A stretch of 39,341 nt of DNA from Acidobacteriota bacterium (GTDB lineage: Bacteria > Acidobacteriota > UBA890 > WLXD01), in assembly GCA_029263295.1 (NCBI GenBank), contig JAJCXT010000045.1, positions 1 through 39,341 on the forward strand, written 5' to 3'. Both the position numbers and the translations under genes were made by a program. The notes below the pieces were generated by a model that was not told the DNA's origin, ran no database searches, and saw only the letters and a program-made list of their open reading frames with translations. Position 1 is the stretch's first letter; every line of letters begins with the position of its first letter. Below are positions 16,088 to 24,773 of this stretch, one piece after another.

Positions 16088-18031
16088 CTAGCAGGCGGGG
16101 GTGACCCGCAGTGCGACCCAGTTGCCCGCTTCGGCGACCACGGGCAGGCAGGGACTGTCCTTCCAGGTAGGTAGCAGTGCGTCTCGGGGGCTGAGCAACA
16201 CGTCGGCGCGCAACGACTGCAATCTGAGCGCGGCCTCTTCCGGCGCGGGCGAAGCGATGGCTGCGCCGAACGCCGACATCGTGGCCTCGTACGCGCCTTC
16301 GGGTGCACCGAAGATGCTGGCGTGGCGCGCGTCGTAGGCGAGCAATCGACGACGCAGGAAGAACGCGCGACCGCTCAGAACATCTTCTGGAATCGCGACC
16401 ACAGCGTCGGGCGGGGTCGCCGCGTGCAGCTGTTCGATGGTGGCGACGGCATCGGCAGGGGTACCACGGAATGACAGACCCTCGAGCAGTAGCCCGACGG
16501 GTGTGAACAGGGTACCCAGCAGGCACACGGTCGCGGCCATCTGCCATCCACGTCCGTGCGACCGACGGCGCCATTCACCGGCACCGAACGCGGCCAGGAT
16601 GAACCACACGAGGAGAAGGCCGCGGGCGTAAACGTTGTTGGGTTCGTCGAACGGTGGCCGTAAGAACACCGCTACCACGGTAGCCAGCCCGGCTGCCCAG
16701 ACCAGCCGAACGGCATGGCCGCTGCGGTGTTCGGACAGCTGCCGACGCGCGCCGAGAACACCCAGCAGGCCAATGACTCCAAACTCGACTACCAGAAGCG
16801 CTGGTGTGTCGAGCAGCCGTGCGAGAACGTTGTCGCCCAGCAACGACGTGAACAAGGCTCCGTTGATCCAGCTCCCTGCGGCTGAGAGTCGGAGACCGAG
16901 CGGCGGCGAGTTGCCCGCCGCCAGACCGCGAATGAACGGTACGAGTAGTGCAGCCGCCCCGGCGGCCAGGGCCAGCCAATGGGCCCTTTCGCGCACGGCT
17001 GTGAGGGTCAGCCAGGCGGCCCCGAGCGTGACCGCGAGTACCAGGCCCACATACGCTGACAGCAGCGGCACCGCCGCCAGGAGCGGGACAACTGGCAAGA
17101 TGTCGCGCCACCGTTTCAGACCGTGCCGGGAGAGCTGATGCAGGCACAAGATCGCCAGGCCGGCAGCGAGCAGATGCTGCGGTGCCCACAACGCCGTCAT
17201 CAACGGTGCGTTGAATTGCCGCGCGTTGTGATGAATCCAGTAGTCGAGGTGAGTCGAGGGGGCCAGTTGGCGCAGGCCCGTGAACGTCAGCCCCCCGGAC
17301 CACTCGGTGACGGCGGTGACCAGTGTGTCGAGAGCAAGAACAGCGAAGTCGAATCCTGCCAGGAGGGTGGTTCCGGCGGCTGCCAGCAGCGCAGTGCGTG
17401 CGTCGTTGAATAGGCCGTCGGCGAGTGCGTACGCGACCAGCGGAACCAGAAGGAGAGCGAGAAACGTGAGGAACTGAAGTGCGGGGAACACCGCGGCCGA
17501 CGAGCCGGTGGCCTGCGTGAGTGCCGCGGCAAGCAGGTGAAATCCCGCGTAGTAGGGGGTGGTGCCGCTCGCACGAAGAAAAGGGTTGGCGGGTGGCACG
17601 GCCCCTGCGACGGCCAGTTCATCGGCCATCAGCAGGTGTTTCTGCCAGTCGTGCATGGCGATGCGATGTACACCGTCGCCGCGTTGCACGCCCTGGGGCA
17701 GGAACGCGAGAGCGGCCAGAGCGGCCGCCACCAACGCAATCGCCCCCAGCTGTCGCCACGGGGGGGCCGCTGGACTGGCGGACGGCGGCCTTTGCTTCGC
17801 CGGCATGATCAGTGCGGCGGTCAGCGCGCCAGCGAACAGGGTTGTCAGCGGGCTTAGGCCCCGGATGGAACTCAGCGCCCAGAGCAGAGGCACCGTGGCC
17901 GCCACTCCTGCTATGGCAAACGCCAGGGTCTCGACCGGGCCGGCACCCTCGCAGCGCTTCCAACTCACCGTGGCCCAGGCGGGCGCGGCGAGACCGGAGA
18001 GCACGGCGAGCACAGCCAATGCGGTCGTCAA
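16088..18031 (-). CDS. Large polytopic membrane protein of the polysaccharide operon (GT-C-like candidate)
   Basis: The product (647 residues) has about a dozen hydrophobic segments and a C-terminal soluble domain of about 130 residues (VATIEQLHAATPPDAVV onward) containing DARHASIFG. A segment near 170 (TPYYAGFHLLAAAL) recalls polytopic glycosyltransferases that use lipid-linked sugars (GT-C fold). I cannot identify a catalytic acidic motif with certainty, so this is a candidate glycosyltransferase or polymerase, not a firm call. The open frame runs upstream to 18289 inside the preceding gene. I chose TTG 18031 because it overlaps the preceding TGA by 4 nt and begins directly with a signal-like helix. 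It ends the operon. Confidence 0.7.
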   Translation of the reverse strand: MTTALAVLAVLSGLAAPAWATVSWKRCEGAGPVETLAFAIAGVAATVPLLWALSSIRGLSPLTTLFAGALTAALIMPAKQRPPSASPAAPPWRQLGAIALVAAALAALAFLPQGVQRGDGVHRIAMHDWQKHLLMADELAVAGAVPPANPFLRASGTTPYYAGFHLLAAALTQATGSSAAVFPALQFLTFLALLLVPLVAYALADGLFNDARTALLAAAGTTLLAGFDFAVLALDTLVTAVTEWSGGLTFTGLRQLAPSTHLDYWIHHNARQFNAPLMTALWAPQHLLAAGLAILCLHQLSRHGLKRWRDILPVVPLLAAVPLLSAYVGLVLAVTLGAAWLTLTAVRERAHWLALAAGAAALLVPFIRGLAAGNSPPLGLRLSAAGSWINGALFTSLLGDNVLARLLDTPALLVVEFGVIGLLGVLGARRQLSEHRSGHAVRLVWAAGLATVVAVFLRPPFDEPNNVYARGLLLVWFILAAFGAGEWRRRSHGRGWQMAATVCLLGTLFTPVGLLLEGLSFRGTPADAVATIEQLHAATPPDAVVAIPEDVLSGRAFFLRRRLLAYDARHASIFGAPEGAYEATMSAFGAAIASPAPEEAALRLQSLRADVLLSPRDALLPTWKDSPCLPVVAEAGNWVALRVTPAC

Positions 18032-19221
18032 GACCCTGCGCTCGCGTTGACGATCAGGTCGAGCAGTCGCGGCGCCGCCTGGCTGGCGTCGAACTGGTGG
18101 AGGAAACGTTGTGTTGCGGCGGGGTCGCCCTGCCATTCGCCTTCGAGTACCCGGTTGATCGCTGTTGCCAGCCCCGCAGAGTCGCGTGGCGCCACGATCT
18201 GGCCCACTCCGGGCTCGCTGATCAGGTCGGCCGCACCGGTGCTCGCCGTGACGATGAAAGGTGTCCCGGAGGCGGCCGCCTCCGCGCACACGCGGTTCAT
18301 CGATTCAAGCAGCGAGGGCACCACCACGACGTCGGCCGCCGACATCATCGCGGTCACCTCCGCGTGGGGCACCGTTCCGAGCAGATGAACGCGATCGGCG
18401 ATGCCCAGCTGCTGCGCCTGTCGTTCCAGATAGGTCTTGTAGTCGCCAAAACCTGCAACGGCCAGCGAAGGCCCCGCCACAAGGAGGTCGGCGTCGGGGA
18501 CGTTCAGCATTGATTCCAGCAGTACGTGAATTCCCTTGAAGGGGTGCAGGCGTCCCAGCGATAACACGAGGCCGCGACGGTCCAGCCGCAGCGTCTCGCG
18601 AACATGCTCTCGGGCCGTCTGGCGGTCAGGCCCGCCGCCCTGCTTCGTTTGGAGCGTGGAGTTGGCGACGTTGAGCGGAATCACGCCCATCGGCTTCTGG
18701 AACCCAGACGCATACTCCTTCACCATTGGCGAGATGCAGCGGATGGCGGACGCGGCTCGCATCGTCTTGTCAATCAACCAGCGCGGGCACCTACGTCGTC
18801 GGTGACCGTACGAGACCTCTTCGAGCACCAGGAAGTCCTCACCCATCGGCGTCATGATCAGTGTGCCTGTCCAGCCGGACAGCACGGTGGCCAACCACGC
18901 CGCGGCACCGAGCGGATACGTCATCTCCATGTAGATGGCATCTACTGAGCGGTTGGCGCGCAGCCATCGACGGATCCTGGCTGTTGTGGCCAGCAACGCG
19001 TTCGCGCGGGTGAACGGCCGGGCGAGGTGGTCGAGTCGCGCGGCCAGGGGCGCCGGTGGCAAGAAAACGGTGCCCTCGGGGCAGTCGTGGTCGTGTGGCG
19101 GCACATCGGTGAGCAGCACGAAGTCCGCGCCAGCCGTGCGCATGGCCGCTGCGAAGTCCTGGTAGATGTCCCAACTCATCGAGCCCGACCGCAGACCGGG
19201 CATGTACATCGCGATCTTCAT
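18028..19221 (-). CDS. GT4-family glycosyltransferase
   Basis: The 397-residue protein has the two Rossmann-like halves of GT-B transferases. The N-terminal half begins MKIAMYMPGLRSG. The C-terminal half has LVLSLGRLHPFKGIHVLLE (about 220-238), a nucleotide-binding strand-helix, and the EX7E motif ESMNRVCAE (about 310-318) that contacts the donor phosphate in GT4 enzymes. The probable role is transfer of a sugar to a growing lipid-linked surface glycan at the inner membrane; donor and acceptor are unknown. ATG 19221 overlaps the stop of the flippase gene by 4 nt (ATGA). An in-frame TTG 9 nt earlier is less likely. Confidence 0.9.
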   Translation of the reverse strand: MKIAMYMPGLRSGSMSWDIYQDFAAAMRTAGADFVLLTDVPPHDHDCPEGTVFLPPAPLAARLDHLARPFTRANALLATTARIRRWLRANRSVDAIYMEMTYPLGAAAWLATVLSGWTGTLIMTPMGEDFLVLEEVSYGHRRRRCPRWLIDKTMRAASAIRCISPMVKEYASGFQKPMGVIPLNVANSTLQTKQGGGPDRQTAREHVRETLRLDRRGLVLSLGRLHPFKGIHVLLESMLNVPDADLLVAGPSLAVAGFGDYKTYLERQAQQLGIADRVHLLGTVPHAEVTAMMSAADVVVVPSLLESMNRVCAEAAASGTPFIVTASTGAADLISEPGVGQIVAPRDSAGLATAINRVLEGEWQGDPAATQRFLHQFDASQAAPRLLDLIVNASAGS

Positions 19222-20768
19222 CGCAGCCAACGGATGATGTGGCTGCCGCCTGGCAGTCCTGCGCGTTCGAGCAAGGCTAGCTCATGCTCTCCCAACACAC
19301 GGAACGCGCGGGTCCCCACCGCCACGACGGCGATTCCGAGCAGCGTCAGGCCGACGACCTCGAGCCAGGAAGTTGGCAGCAGCGTCTGAGCCAGGACGAC
19401 CACAACGACCATCGCCGCGCTCGGCGCCGCCGCCCTGATCGCGAACGCGGTAGGGAAGCGAACGTCGTAGCGGCGTCGTGCCAACAGGTACCCAGCGACC
19501 GCGGAGAGGAACCGGGCCACGCCGAACGCGGTCGCCGCGCCGACCACATCGGAGCGCGCGGCCAGGTAGATGAACACGGGGACACCGGCCAGTCGCAACG
19601 ACTGGGCCAGGACGACTTCCCGGTACTGATGATCAACTGACAGGAGGATGGTCCCCAGGTTGAAAAGCGACTCCGCCACCAGCATCACGCAGAGCACCCG
19701 GGCGATGGGAACGGCAGCGGCGAACTCCGCGCCGAACATGAGCGGGATGTAGTCGGTAGCGAGCACGTAGAGACCGGCGCCTGCGGGCAGCAGGAAGATG
19801 GCCTGTACCTTGCTGATCTCGGCGAACGCTGTGCGGAGCTTGGCGGGGGCGTCGTCGTCCACCAGGCGCGCGAACAACGGCCGATACAGGCCTTGAAAGC
19901 CGGCGAGCACCAAGACCACGGCCATCTGAGGAAGCTGGAAGCCGACGTTGAACAGCGCAACCGGGGCCGCGCTGCCGGCCACGAGAGCGATCGCCGGGCT
20001 CGCGAACGCTGGTGTCGCGAAGTAGTTGAGCCAGTTGAACACGTACATGAACAGCCCGAATTTCATGAAGCGGCTGCGCGGCACTCCCGGAACGAAGTCG
20101 GTGGCCGGCGCCACGTTGCGCTCCGGGATCGATCGCAGCGCAGCCCAGAGCCGACCCAGACCCGCAGCGAGTACCGCGAGGCCCACGATTACCAGGCCTC
20201 CGACGACGGTCTCGAGCGGCTTTCCCGCGGTGAATGCCGCAACCACGACCGCTGTGGCGGCGACGGCCTGGAGCAACAGCAGGAGGTTCGCCCACAGGTG
20301 CCGCAGCAACGCTTGCAGAGACTTCATCACCAGGTCGTTCACTGCCCTTACGGCGGTCAGGATCGTCGTCAGGTGGATCAGCCAGGCGCCGGCATCGCCC
20401 AGGTGGAGTCGTGCGGCAACAACGTCGGCGAAGAGGTTTGCGGGCACTAGCACCAACAGCATCAGCGCCAGGCGAAGTCCACCTACGCGGCGGAGGAACG
20501 CTGCAACGGCGCTGCGTCCGTAGCGCGACTCCAGGCCGGGCGCGAACTGCGAGACCGTCGTCGTCAGGCCCAGGTCCGGATACATCATCCACGAGTTCAC
20601 CAGCGCAATCACAACGTCGTACCGTCCGGACACTTCAAGGCCGAAGTGCCGGCGGATCATGATCGACGCGGCGAGATTGAAGATCGTGATGAGCGGTAGC
20701 AGCGTTGCGTTCCAGAACATCGAGCGCGATGCGCGGCGCAGCAGGGTGTCGCTGCCTTCCTCGCTCAT
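19218..20768 (-). CDS. Polysaccharide flippase (Wzx/MOP-type exporter)
   Basis: The 516-residue protein has 12-14 hydrophobic segments spread over its length and begins with a basic N-terminus (TLLRRASRSMFWN) ahead of the first helix. It shows the layout of MOP-superfamily flippases that carry lipid-linked oligosaccharides across the inner membrane. GLEVSGRYDVVIALVNSWMM near residue 45 and the long paired-helix pattern support this. The open frame extends upstream to 21287, but that part is an Arg-rich shadow of the next gene. ATG 20768 overlaps the stop of the upstream glycosyltransferase by 4 nt (ATGA), which fixes the start. No Wzy polymerase or Wzz chain regulator is evident in the cluster. 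Confidence 0.85.
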   Translation of the reverse strand: MSEEGSDTLLRRASRSMFWNATLLPLITIFNLAASIMIRRHFGLEVSGRYDVVIALVNSWMMYPDLGLTTTVSQFAPGLESRYGRSAVAAFLRRVGGLRLALMLLVLVPANLFADVVAARLHLGDAGAWLIHLTTILTAVRAVNDLVMKSLQALLRHLWANLLLLLQAVAATAVVVAAFTAGKPLETVVGGLVIVGLAVLAAGLGRLWAALRSIPERNVAPATDFVPGVPRSRFMKFGLFMYVFNWLNYFATPAFASPAIALVAGSAAPVALFNVGFQLPQMAVVLVLAGFQGLYRPLFARLVDDDAPAKLRTAFAEISKVQAIFLLPAGAGLYVLATDYIPLMFGAEFAAAVPIARVLCVMLVAESLFNLGTILLSVDHQYREVVLAQSLRLAGVPVFIYLAARSDVVGAATAFGVARFLSAVAGYLLARRRYDVRFPTAFAIRAAAPSAAMVVVVVLAQTLLPTSWLEVVGLTLLGIAVVAVGTRAFRVLGEHELALLERAGLPGGSHIIRWLR

Positions 20769-21955
20769 ACGCGATCCGCGGCCAGGTCGGCGTACAGGCC
20801 CAGGTAGCGGTCGGCGACCGACTCCAGGTCGAACTCGGCTGCTGCACGGGCACGTGCGGTCATGCCGATGGCCGTGCCCAGCGCGGGCGCTTCCATGATC
20901 CCATTCAGCGCTGTCGCCAGGGCGTTGGGGTCGTTCTGGCCCACAACGATTCCGTCGGTAACCTCGTTCGCCACGTTCGGCGCGGCGGCAGGGTGTTCGA
21001 AGATGTAGTCGGTTATGCCCGGTAGTTCGGCGACGACGCACGGCAATCCGGTAGCCATCGCCTCGATAATGACGGTCCCGAAACCCTCGCGTCGCGAGGG
21101 GAACACGAACGCCTCTGCAGCGGCGAGGACAACGTCGATGTCGTCGCGGCGGCCCAGCAGCCGTACGCTGGCGCGATCGGCGTCGCTCATCCGCGCCAAT
21201 GCATCCTTCGTGGCCTCGCTGCGTAGTTCGCCGGGGCCGGCGAGCGCCAGGGTTGCCATGCCATGTCGGGCTCGTACTGCTGGCCACGCCTGCAGGAGCA
21301 CGTCGATGCCTTTGCGCTCGATCAAAGAGCCGACGAATGTGACCACCGGCGTGGAAGCTGGAAGATCGAGTGCCGCGCGGGCCTCGGCCCGGACGGCTTG
21401 GCTCGCCGGCCGGAAATGCGCTGTGTCGACTCCCTGGGGAATGACGTGCAGCCGATTGGCGGGCAGGCCGCTGTCGGCGTACGACGGCTCGAAGGCTCGC
21501 GACATGGCCACGTAGGCGTCCGCCTGGCGATACAAGCGGCGGCGCAGCCAGCGCGGCCTCGCCGTATTGGAATCCACCGCACTGGGTTCGTCGACTCCAA
21601 GCAAGGTCATCTCGAAGACCAGGGGCCTACTTGCTGTCTTGCAATACAGCCAGCCGGCGTACAGCGCGTCGGTCAGACCGTGAACGTGCACGAGGTCGGG
21701 ACTGTCGCGCCGGAGGGCTCGGTGAACCCGCGCACCGAACGCCGGCCAGTGAGGACCGCGGCCGCCGAGGTCCGTTCTCAGACGGCGAATGCGGTAGCCG
21801 TCGATCTGCTCGAGTGCGGGCGCATCACCGCGATGCGCCGTGTACACAGTAGGCTCGACGCCCCGCCGGCTCAGCGCGGCGCAGAGGGACTCCACCTGCA
21901 CGCCCTGCCCTCCGAAGCTCGGTCGGAACCGTTGAATCACCATTGCCAGCCGCAA
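20765..21955 (-). CDS. GT4-family glycosyltransferase, first gene of the polysaccharide operon
   Basis: This 396-residue GT-B enzyme opens with RLAMVIQRFRPSFGGQG, the acceptor-side glycine loop typical of GT4. It carries VVTFVGSLIERKGIDVLL (about 200-217) and the EX7E motif EGFGTVIIE (about 290-298). It probably adds a sugar to a lipid-linked intermediate at the cytoplasmic face. The start is TTG 21955: GGAGGG lies 6 nt upstream, and the first residues match the family. It leads the four-gene minus-strand set and is transcribed away from the plus-strand amidohydrolase-family gene, so the promoter should lie in 21956-22047. Confidence 0.92.
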   Translation of the reverse strand: MRLAMVIQRFRPSFGGQGVQVESLCAALSRRGVEPTVYTAHRGDAPALEQIDGYRIRRLRTDLGGRGPHWPAFGARVHRALRRDSPDLVHVHGLTDALYAGWLYCKTASRPLVFEMTLLGVDEPSAVDSNTARPRWLRRRLYRQADAYVAMSRAFEPSYADSGLPANRLHVIPQGVDTAHFRPASQAVRAEARAALDLPASTPVVTFVGSLIERKGIDVLLQAWPAVRARHGMATLALAGPGELRSEATKDALARMSDADRASVRLLGRRDDIDVVLAAAEAFVFPSRREGFGTVIIEAMATGLPCVVAELPGITDYIFEHPAAAPNVANEVTDGIVVGQNDPNALATALNGIMEAPALGTAIGMTARARAAAEFDLESVADRYLGLYADLAADRV

Positions 21956-22047
21956 ACCACACCCTCCATGCTCGGCGGCTAGAATACCCGACCGTCTAGC
22001 AGACCGTGGCGCCTTGTCGCCACCGGCAGAACTCGGAGGATCGTGGG

Positions 22048-22773
22048 GTGCGAGATCTCGACGAACAGGTACTGGTGACGTGCGAGCATGCGTCCAATCG
22101 TCTGCCCGCCGGCTTCCAGTTGGGTGCGGAGTTGCTGAAGCTGCACATCGCCTGGGATCCAGGGGCGCTGGCGATCGCCCGCTACATGGCGCGGCGGTTC
22201 GCCGCCGAACTGTGGCAGGGAAGGTACTCGCGGCTCGTGGCAGACCTCAATCGAACAGAGGGAAACCGCGTGCTCATGCGGCAAGTCTCCGATGGCCATC
22301 CGATTCCGTTCAACCGCGGACTCTCCGTCAGCGATCGCGCCAAGCGACTAGACACGTACTATCGCCCGTACCGCGACGGCGTGGTTGCTGCTGCCGATGC
22401 GCTAATCGCCGCGCACGGTCGCTGCGTGCACATCTGTGTGCACACGTTTACGCCTGCTCTCGCGGGCAATGAGCGCGGCAATGACATCGGGCTGCTGCAC
22501 GATCCCGGCTGGGGCATCGAGCGAGCCGTATGCGATGACCTCAGGCGCCACCTCGATCACGAGACGGACTACGTGACCTGGTTCAACCGGCCTTATAGCG
22601 GGACCGCGGATGGAATCCTGCCAGCGATGCGACTCCGCTACGATCCCGCGCAGTTCGTCGGCATCGAACTGGAGGTCAATCAGAAGTACGCCGGGGATTC
22701 CCGGCAACTACGCCAGATCGCGAAGGCCATCGCCGACGGGCTAGCGGCCTCGCCGAGCTTGATACAATCGTAG
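22048..22773 (+). CDS. N-formylglutamate amidohydrolase-family protein
   Basis: The 241-residue protein starts VLVTCEHASNRLP, the family signature. It also has LHIAWDPGALAIA, LVADLNRTEGN, HICVHTFTP and GIELEVNQKYA further on, covering the expected conserved blocks. In histidine degradation the named enzyme (HutG) releases glutamate from N-formylglutamate, but many family members are not part of that pathway. No hut genes are nearby, so the substrate is open. GTG 22048 is chosen because GGAGGA at 22035-22040 lies 7 nt upstream; the ORF extension to 22006 has no such site. DUF4126 follows after 2 nt, so the two are probably co-transcribed. Confidence 0.85.
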   Translation: MRDLDEQVLVTCEHASNRLPAGFQLGAELLKLHIAWDPGALAIARYMARRFAAELWQGRYSRLVADLNRTEGNRVLMRQVSDGHPIPFNRGLSVSDRAKRLDTYYRPYRDGVVAAADALIAAHGRCVHICVHTFTPALAGNERGNDIGLLHDPGWGIERAVCDDLRRHLDHETDYVTWFNRPYSGTADGILPAMRLRYDPAQFVGIELEVNQKYAGDSRQLRQIAKAIADGLAASPSLIQS

Positions 22774-22775
22774 GT

Positions 22776-23336
22776 ATGGTTGAACTCACCTGGCAGCTGA
22801 TGATGGGTTGTGGCCTGGCGGCCAGCGCTGGCTTGCGCGCGTTCCTGCCATTGCTGGTCGTCGGACTGGCTGGCCGGTTCGAGTTCGTGGCGCTCGGCGA
22901 GCGCTTCACCTGGATGAGCACGGACGCGGCGCTCATCGTCTTTGCGGTTGCCGTGGTGATCGAAGTGCTAGGCGACAAGATCCCACTGGTGGACCACGCG
23001 CTGGATGTGGGAGGCACGTTCGCCCGGCCGATCGCCGGAGCGCTGGCCGCGGCCTCTCCGCTTACGACGATGGATCCTCTGACGGCCTCGGTGGTCGGCG
23101 TGATCCTCGGGGCCACGGTTGCGGGCGGTGTGCACGCGGCCAAGGCGGGCACTCGCATTCTTTCCACCGGCGGCACGGCTGGCCTGGCCACTCCGATGAT
23201 CAGCGCGACCGAGGATGCGCTGAGTCTGGGAACGGCCTTGATCTCACTGTTCCTGCCCGTGGTCACCTTCGCGCTCGCGCTCTCGATCCTGTATCTGCTG
23301 TATCGCGGCAGGCGCGGACGGCCCGTCAAGGCCTGA
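22776..23336 (+). CDS. DUF4126 family membrane protein
   Basis: The 186-residue integral membrane protein has hydrophobic segments near 7-30, 48-65, 80-120 and 150-175. It also has the pattern ASAGLRAFLPLL at the N-terminus and EVLGDKIPLVDHALD (about 64-78), which I recognise as DUF4126. The family has no assigned biochemical function. It ends in a basic cytoplasmic tail (RGRRGRPVK). ATG 22776 begins 2 nt after the stop of the amidohydrolase-family gene, and no separate promoter is evident. Confidence 0.85.
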   Translation: MVELTWQLMMGCGLAASAGLRAFLPLLVVGLAGRFEFVALGERFTWMSTDAALIVFAVAVVIEVLGDKIPLVDHALDVGGTFARPIAGALAAASPLTTMDPLTASVVGVILGATVAGGVHAAKAGTRILSTGGTAGLATPMISATEDALSLGTALISLFLPVVTFALALSILYLLYRGRRGRPVKA

Positions 23337-23384
23337 GGGCATCGGGGGCGGGCTGGCGCAGTGAGGGCGCGCGGGCCGGGTGGG

Positions 23385-24773
23385 TCAGAAGCGCAGGACC
23401 TTGCCGGGATTCATCACGTTCTGCGGATCGAGCGCTCGCTTGATGGAGCGCATCACGTCGACCGCCGGGCCGTATTCCTGCTCCACGTAATCGATCTTGT
23501 TGGCCCCCACGCCGTGTTCGCCCGTACATGTCCCCCCCATGGCGATGGCGCGTTCGGCGAGCCGGCCGACGAACGACCGACAGGCAGCGATTTCGGCATC
23601 ATCGTCGGGGGCGCAGAGAATCTGACAGTGGAAATTACCGTCGCCGATATGGCCCACGATAGGCGACAGTAATCCGGTTCGCTCGAGGTCGGCGCGCGTC
23701 TCCTCGATACACTCGGCCAGTCGTGAGATCGGCACGCAGGCGTCGGTGATCATGGCCTTCTTGCCCGGAGCCATCGCCATGACCGCGTAGTAGGCACGGT
23801 GACGCGCGCGCCAAAGGCGGGTGCGGTCCTCCTGTTTGGTGACCCAGCGAAAATCGGCTCCACCATGGCTACTGCAGATCGCGGCCATCGCTTCAGCCTG
23901 CTCGCGAACGCCTTCCTCGCTGCCATGAAATTCGAGCATGAGCGTGGGCTTGGGCTCGAACTCGTCTAGCCCTTCATGCTCGATGAACGCGCTCATCTGC
24001 ACCGCGTCCACGAGTTCCGAACGGGCCAGCGGTAACTCGATCTGGATGGCCTCGATGACCGAGTTGACCACATCCGCGACGGTGTCGAACTGGCAGACTG
24101 CGGCGGAGATCGCCTCGGGGATGCCGCGCAGGCGCAGTCGGACCTCGGTGATGATGCCGAGCGTTCCCTCGGAAGCGATGAACAACCGTGTGAGGTCGTA
24201 GCCAGCGGAGGACTTGCGCGCCCGGCCGCCGGTTCGGATTATCCGTCCGTCCGCGAGCACGACGGTCAGGCCCAGGACGTTCTCGCGCATGGCCCCGTAA
24301 CGGACTGTCGTGGTGCCGGAGGCGCCCGTGGCGACCATGCCGCCGAGGGTCGCGTCCGCGCCGGGGTCGACCGGGAAGAAGATCCCGCGTTTGTTCAGAT
24401 GCGTTTCGAGTTGCTCGCGAGTCACGCCGGCCTGAACGTGACAATCGAGGTCACCCTCGCTGACGTCGATGATGGCGTTCATGCGCGTGAGGTCGACGCT
24501 GATGCCTGTAGGCGGGGGCACCACGTGAGCTTCAAGCGAAGAACCGGCGCCGAACGGCACGATGGGCACCGCCGCGCCCGCGCAGGCCTCGGCCAACGCG
24601 GCTACTTCCTCTGTGGTCTCGGGGAAACAGACAGCGGCAGGCAGCACCGGGTTATCCCACCCTTCGCCGGCGGAGTGGTGTCCGCGGACGGCCGCGGCCT
24701 GCGAGAAGCGGTTGCCGAGCAACTCGGTGAGCTCAACTGCCAGCGCGGCGGGTACTTCCTGGGCCTCGGTCAC
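23385..24773 (-). CDS. FAD-linked D-2-hydroxyacid (lactate/glycolate) dehydrogenase
   Basis: The 462-residue flavoprotein belongs to the GlcD/D-lactate dehydrogenase type. The N-terminal FAD-binding domain has VPFGAGSSLEAHV (about 73-85), GADATLGGMVATGASGT (about 138-154) and VLGLTVVLADG. The C-terminal FAD-oxidase domain has GHIGDGNFH and CTGEHGVGANK near the end, close to the substrate site. These enzymes oxidise D-2-hydroxyacids and pass electrons to quinone or a partner subunit. No GlcE or GlcF partner gene is adjacent, so it probably works alone. GTG 24773 overlaps the upstream gene's TGA by 4 nt, which makes coupling likely. Which hydroxyacid is used cannot be decided. Confidence 0.9.
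   Translation of the reverse strand: MTEAQEVPAALAVELTELLGNRFSQAAAVRGHHSAGEGWDNPVLPAAVCFPETTEEVAALAEACAGAAVPIVPFGAGSSLEAHVVPPPTGISVDLTRMNAIIDVSEGDLDCHVQAGVTREQLETHLNKRGIFFPVDPGADATLGGMVATGASGTTTVRYGAMRENVLGLTVVLADGRIIRTGGRARKSSAGYDLTRLFIASEGTLGIITEVRLRLRGIPEAISAAVCQFDTVADVVNSVIEAIQIELPLARSELVDAVQMSAFIEHEGLDEFEPKPTLMLEFHGSEEGVREQAEAMAAICSSHGGADFRWVTKQEDRTRLWRARHRAYYAVMAMAPGKKAMITDACVPISRLAECIEETRADLERTGLLSPIVGHIGDGNFHCQILCAPDDDAEIAACRSFVGRLAERAIAMGGTCTGEHGVGANKIDYVEQEYGPAVDVMRSIKRALDPQNVMNPGKVLRF

Noticed and set aside
18032-18289. N-terminal extension of the 647-residue membrane protein
   Set aside because: It overlaps the glycosyltransferase coding end and is basic and non-hydrophobic; the TTGA overlap gives a better start.
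20769-21287. N-terminal extension of the flippase frame
   Set aside because: It lies within the upstream glycosyltransferase, is Arg-rich, and the ATGA overlap at 20765-20768 marks the true start.
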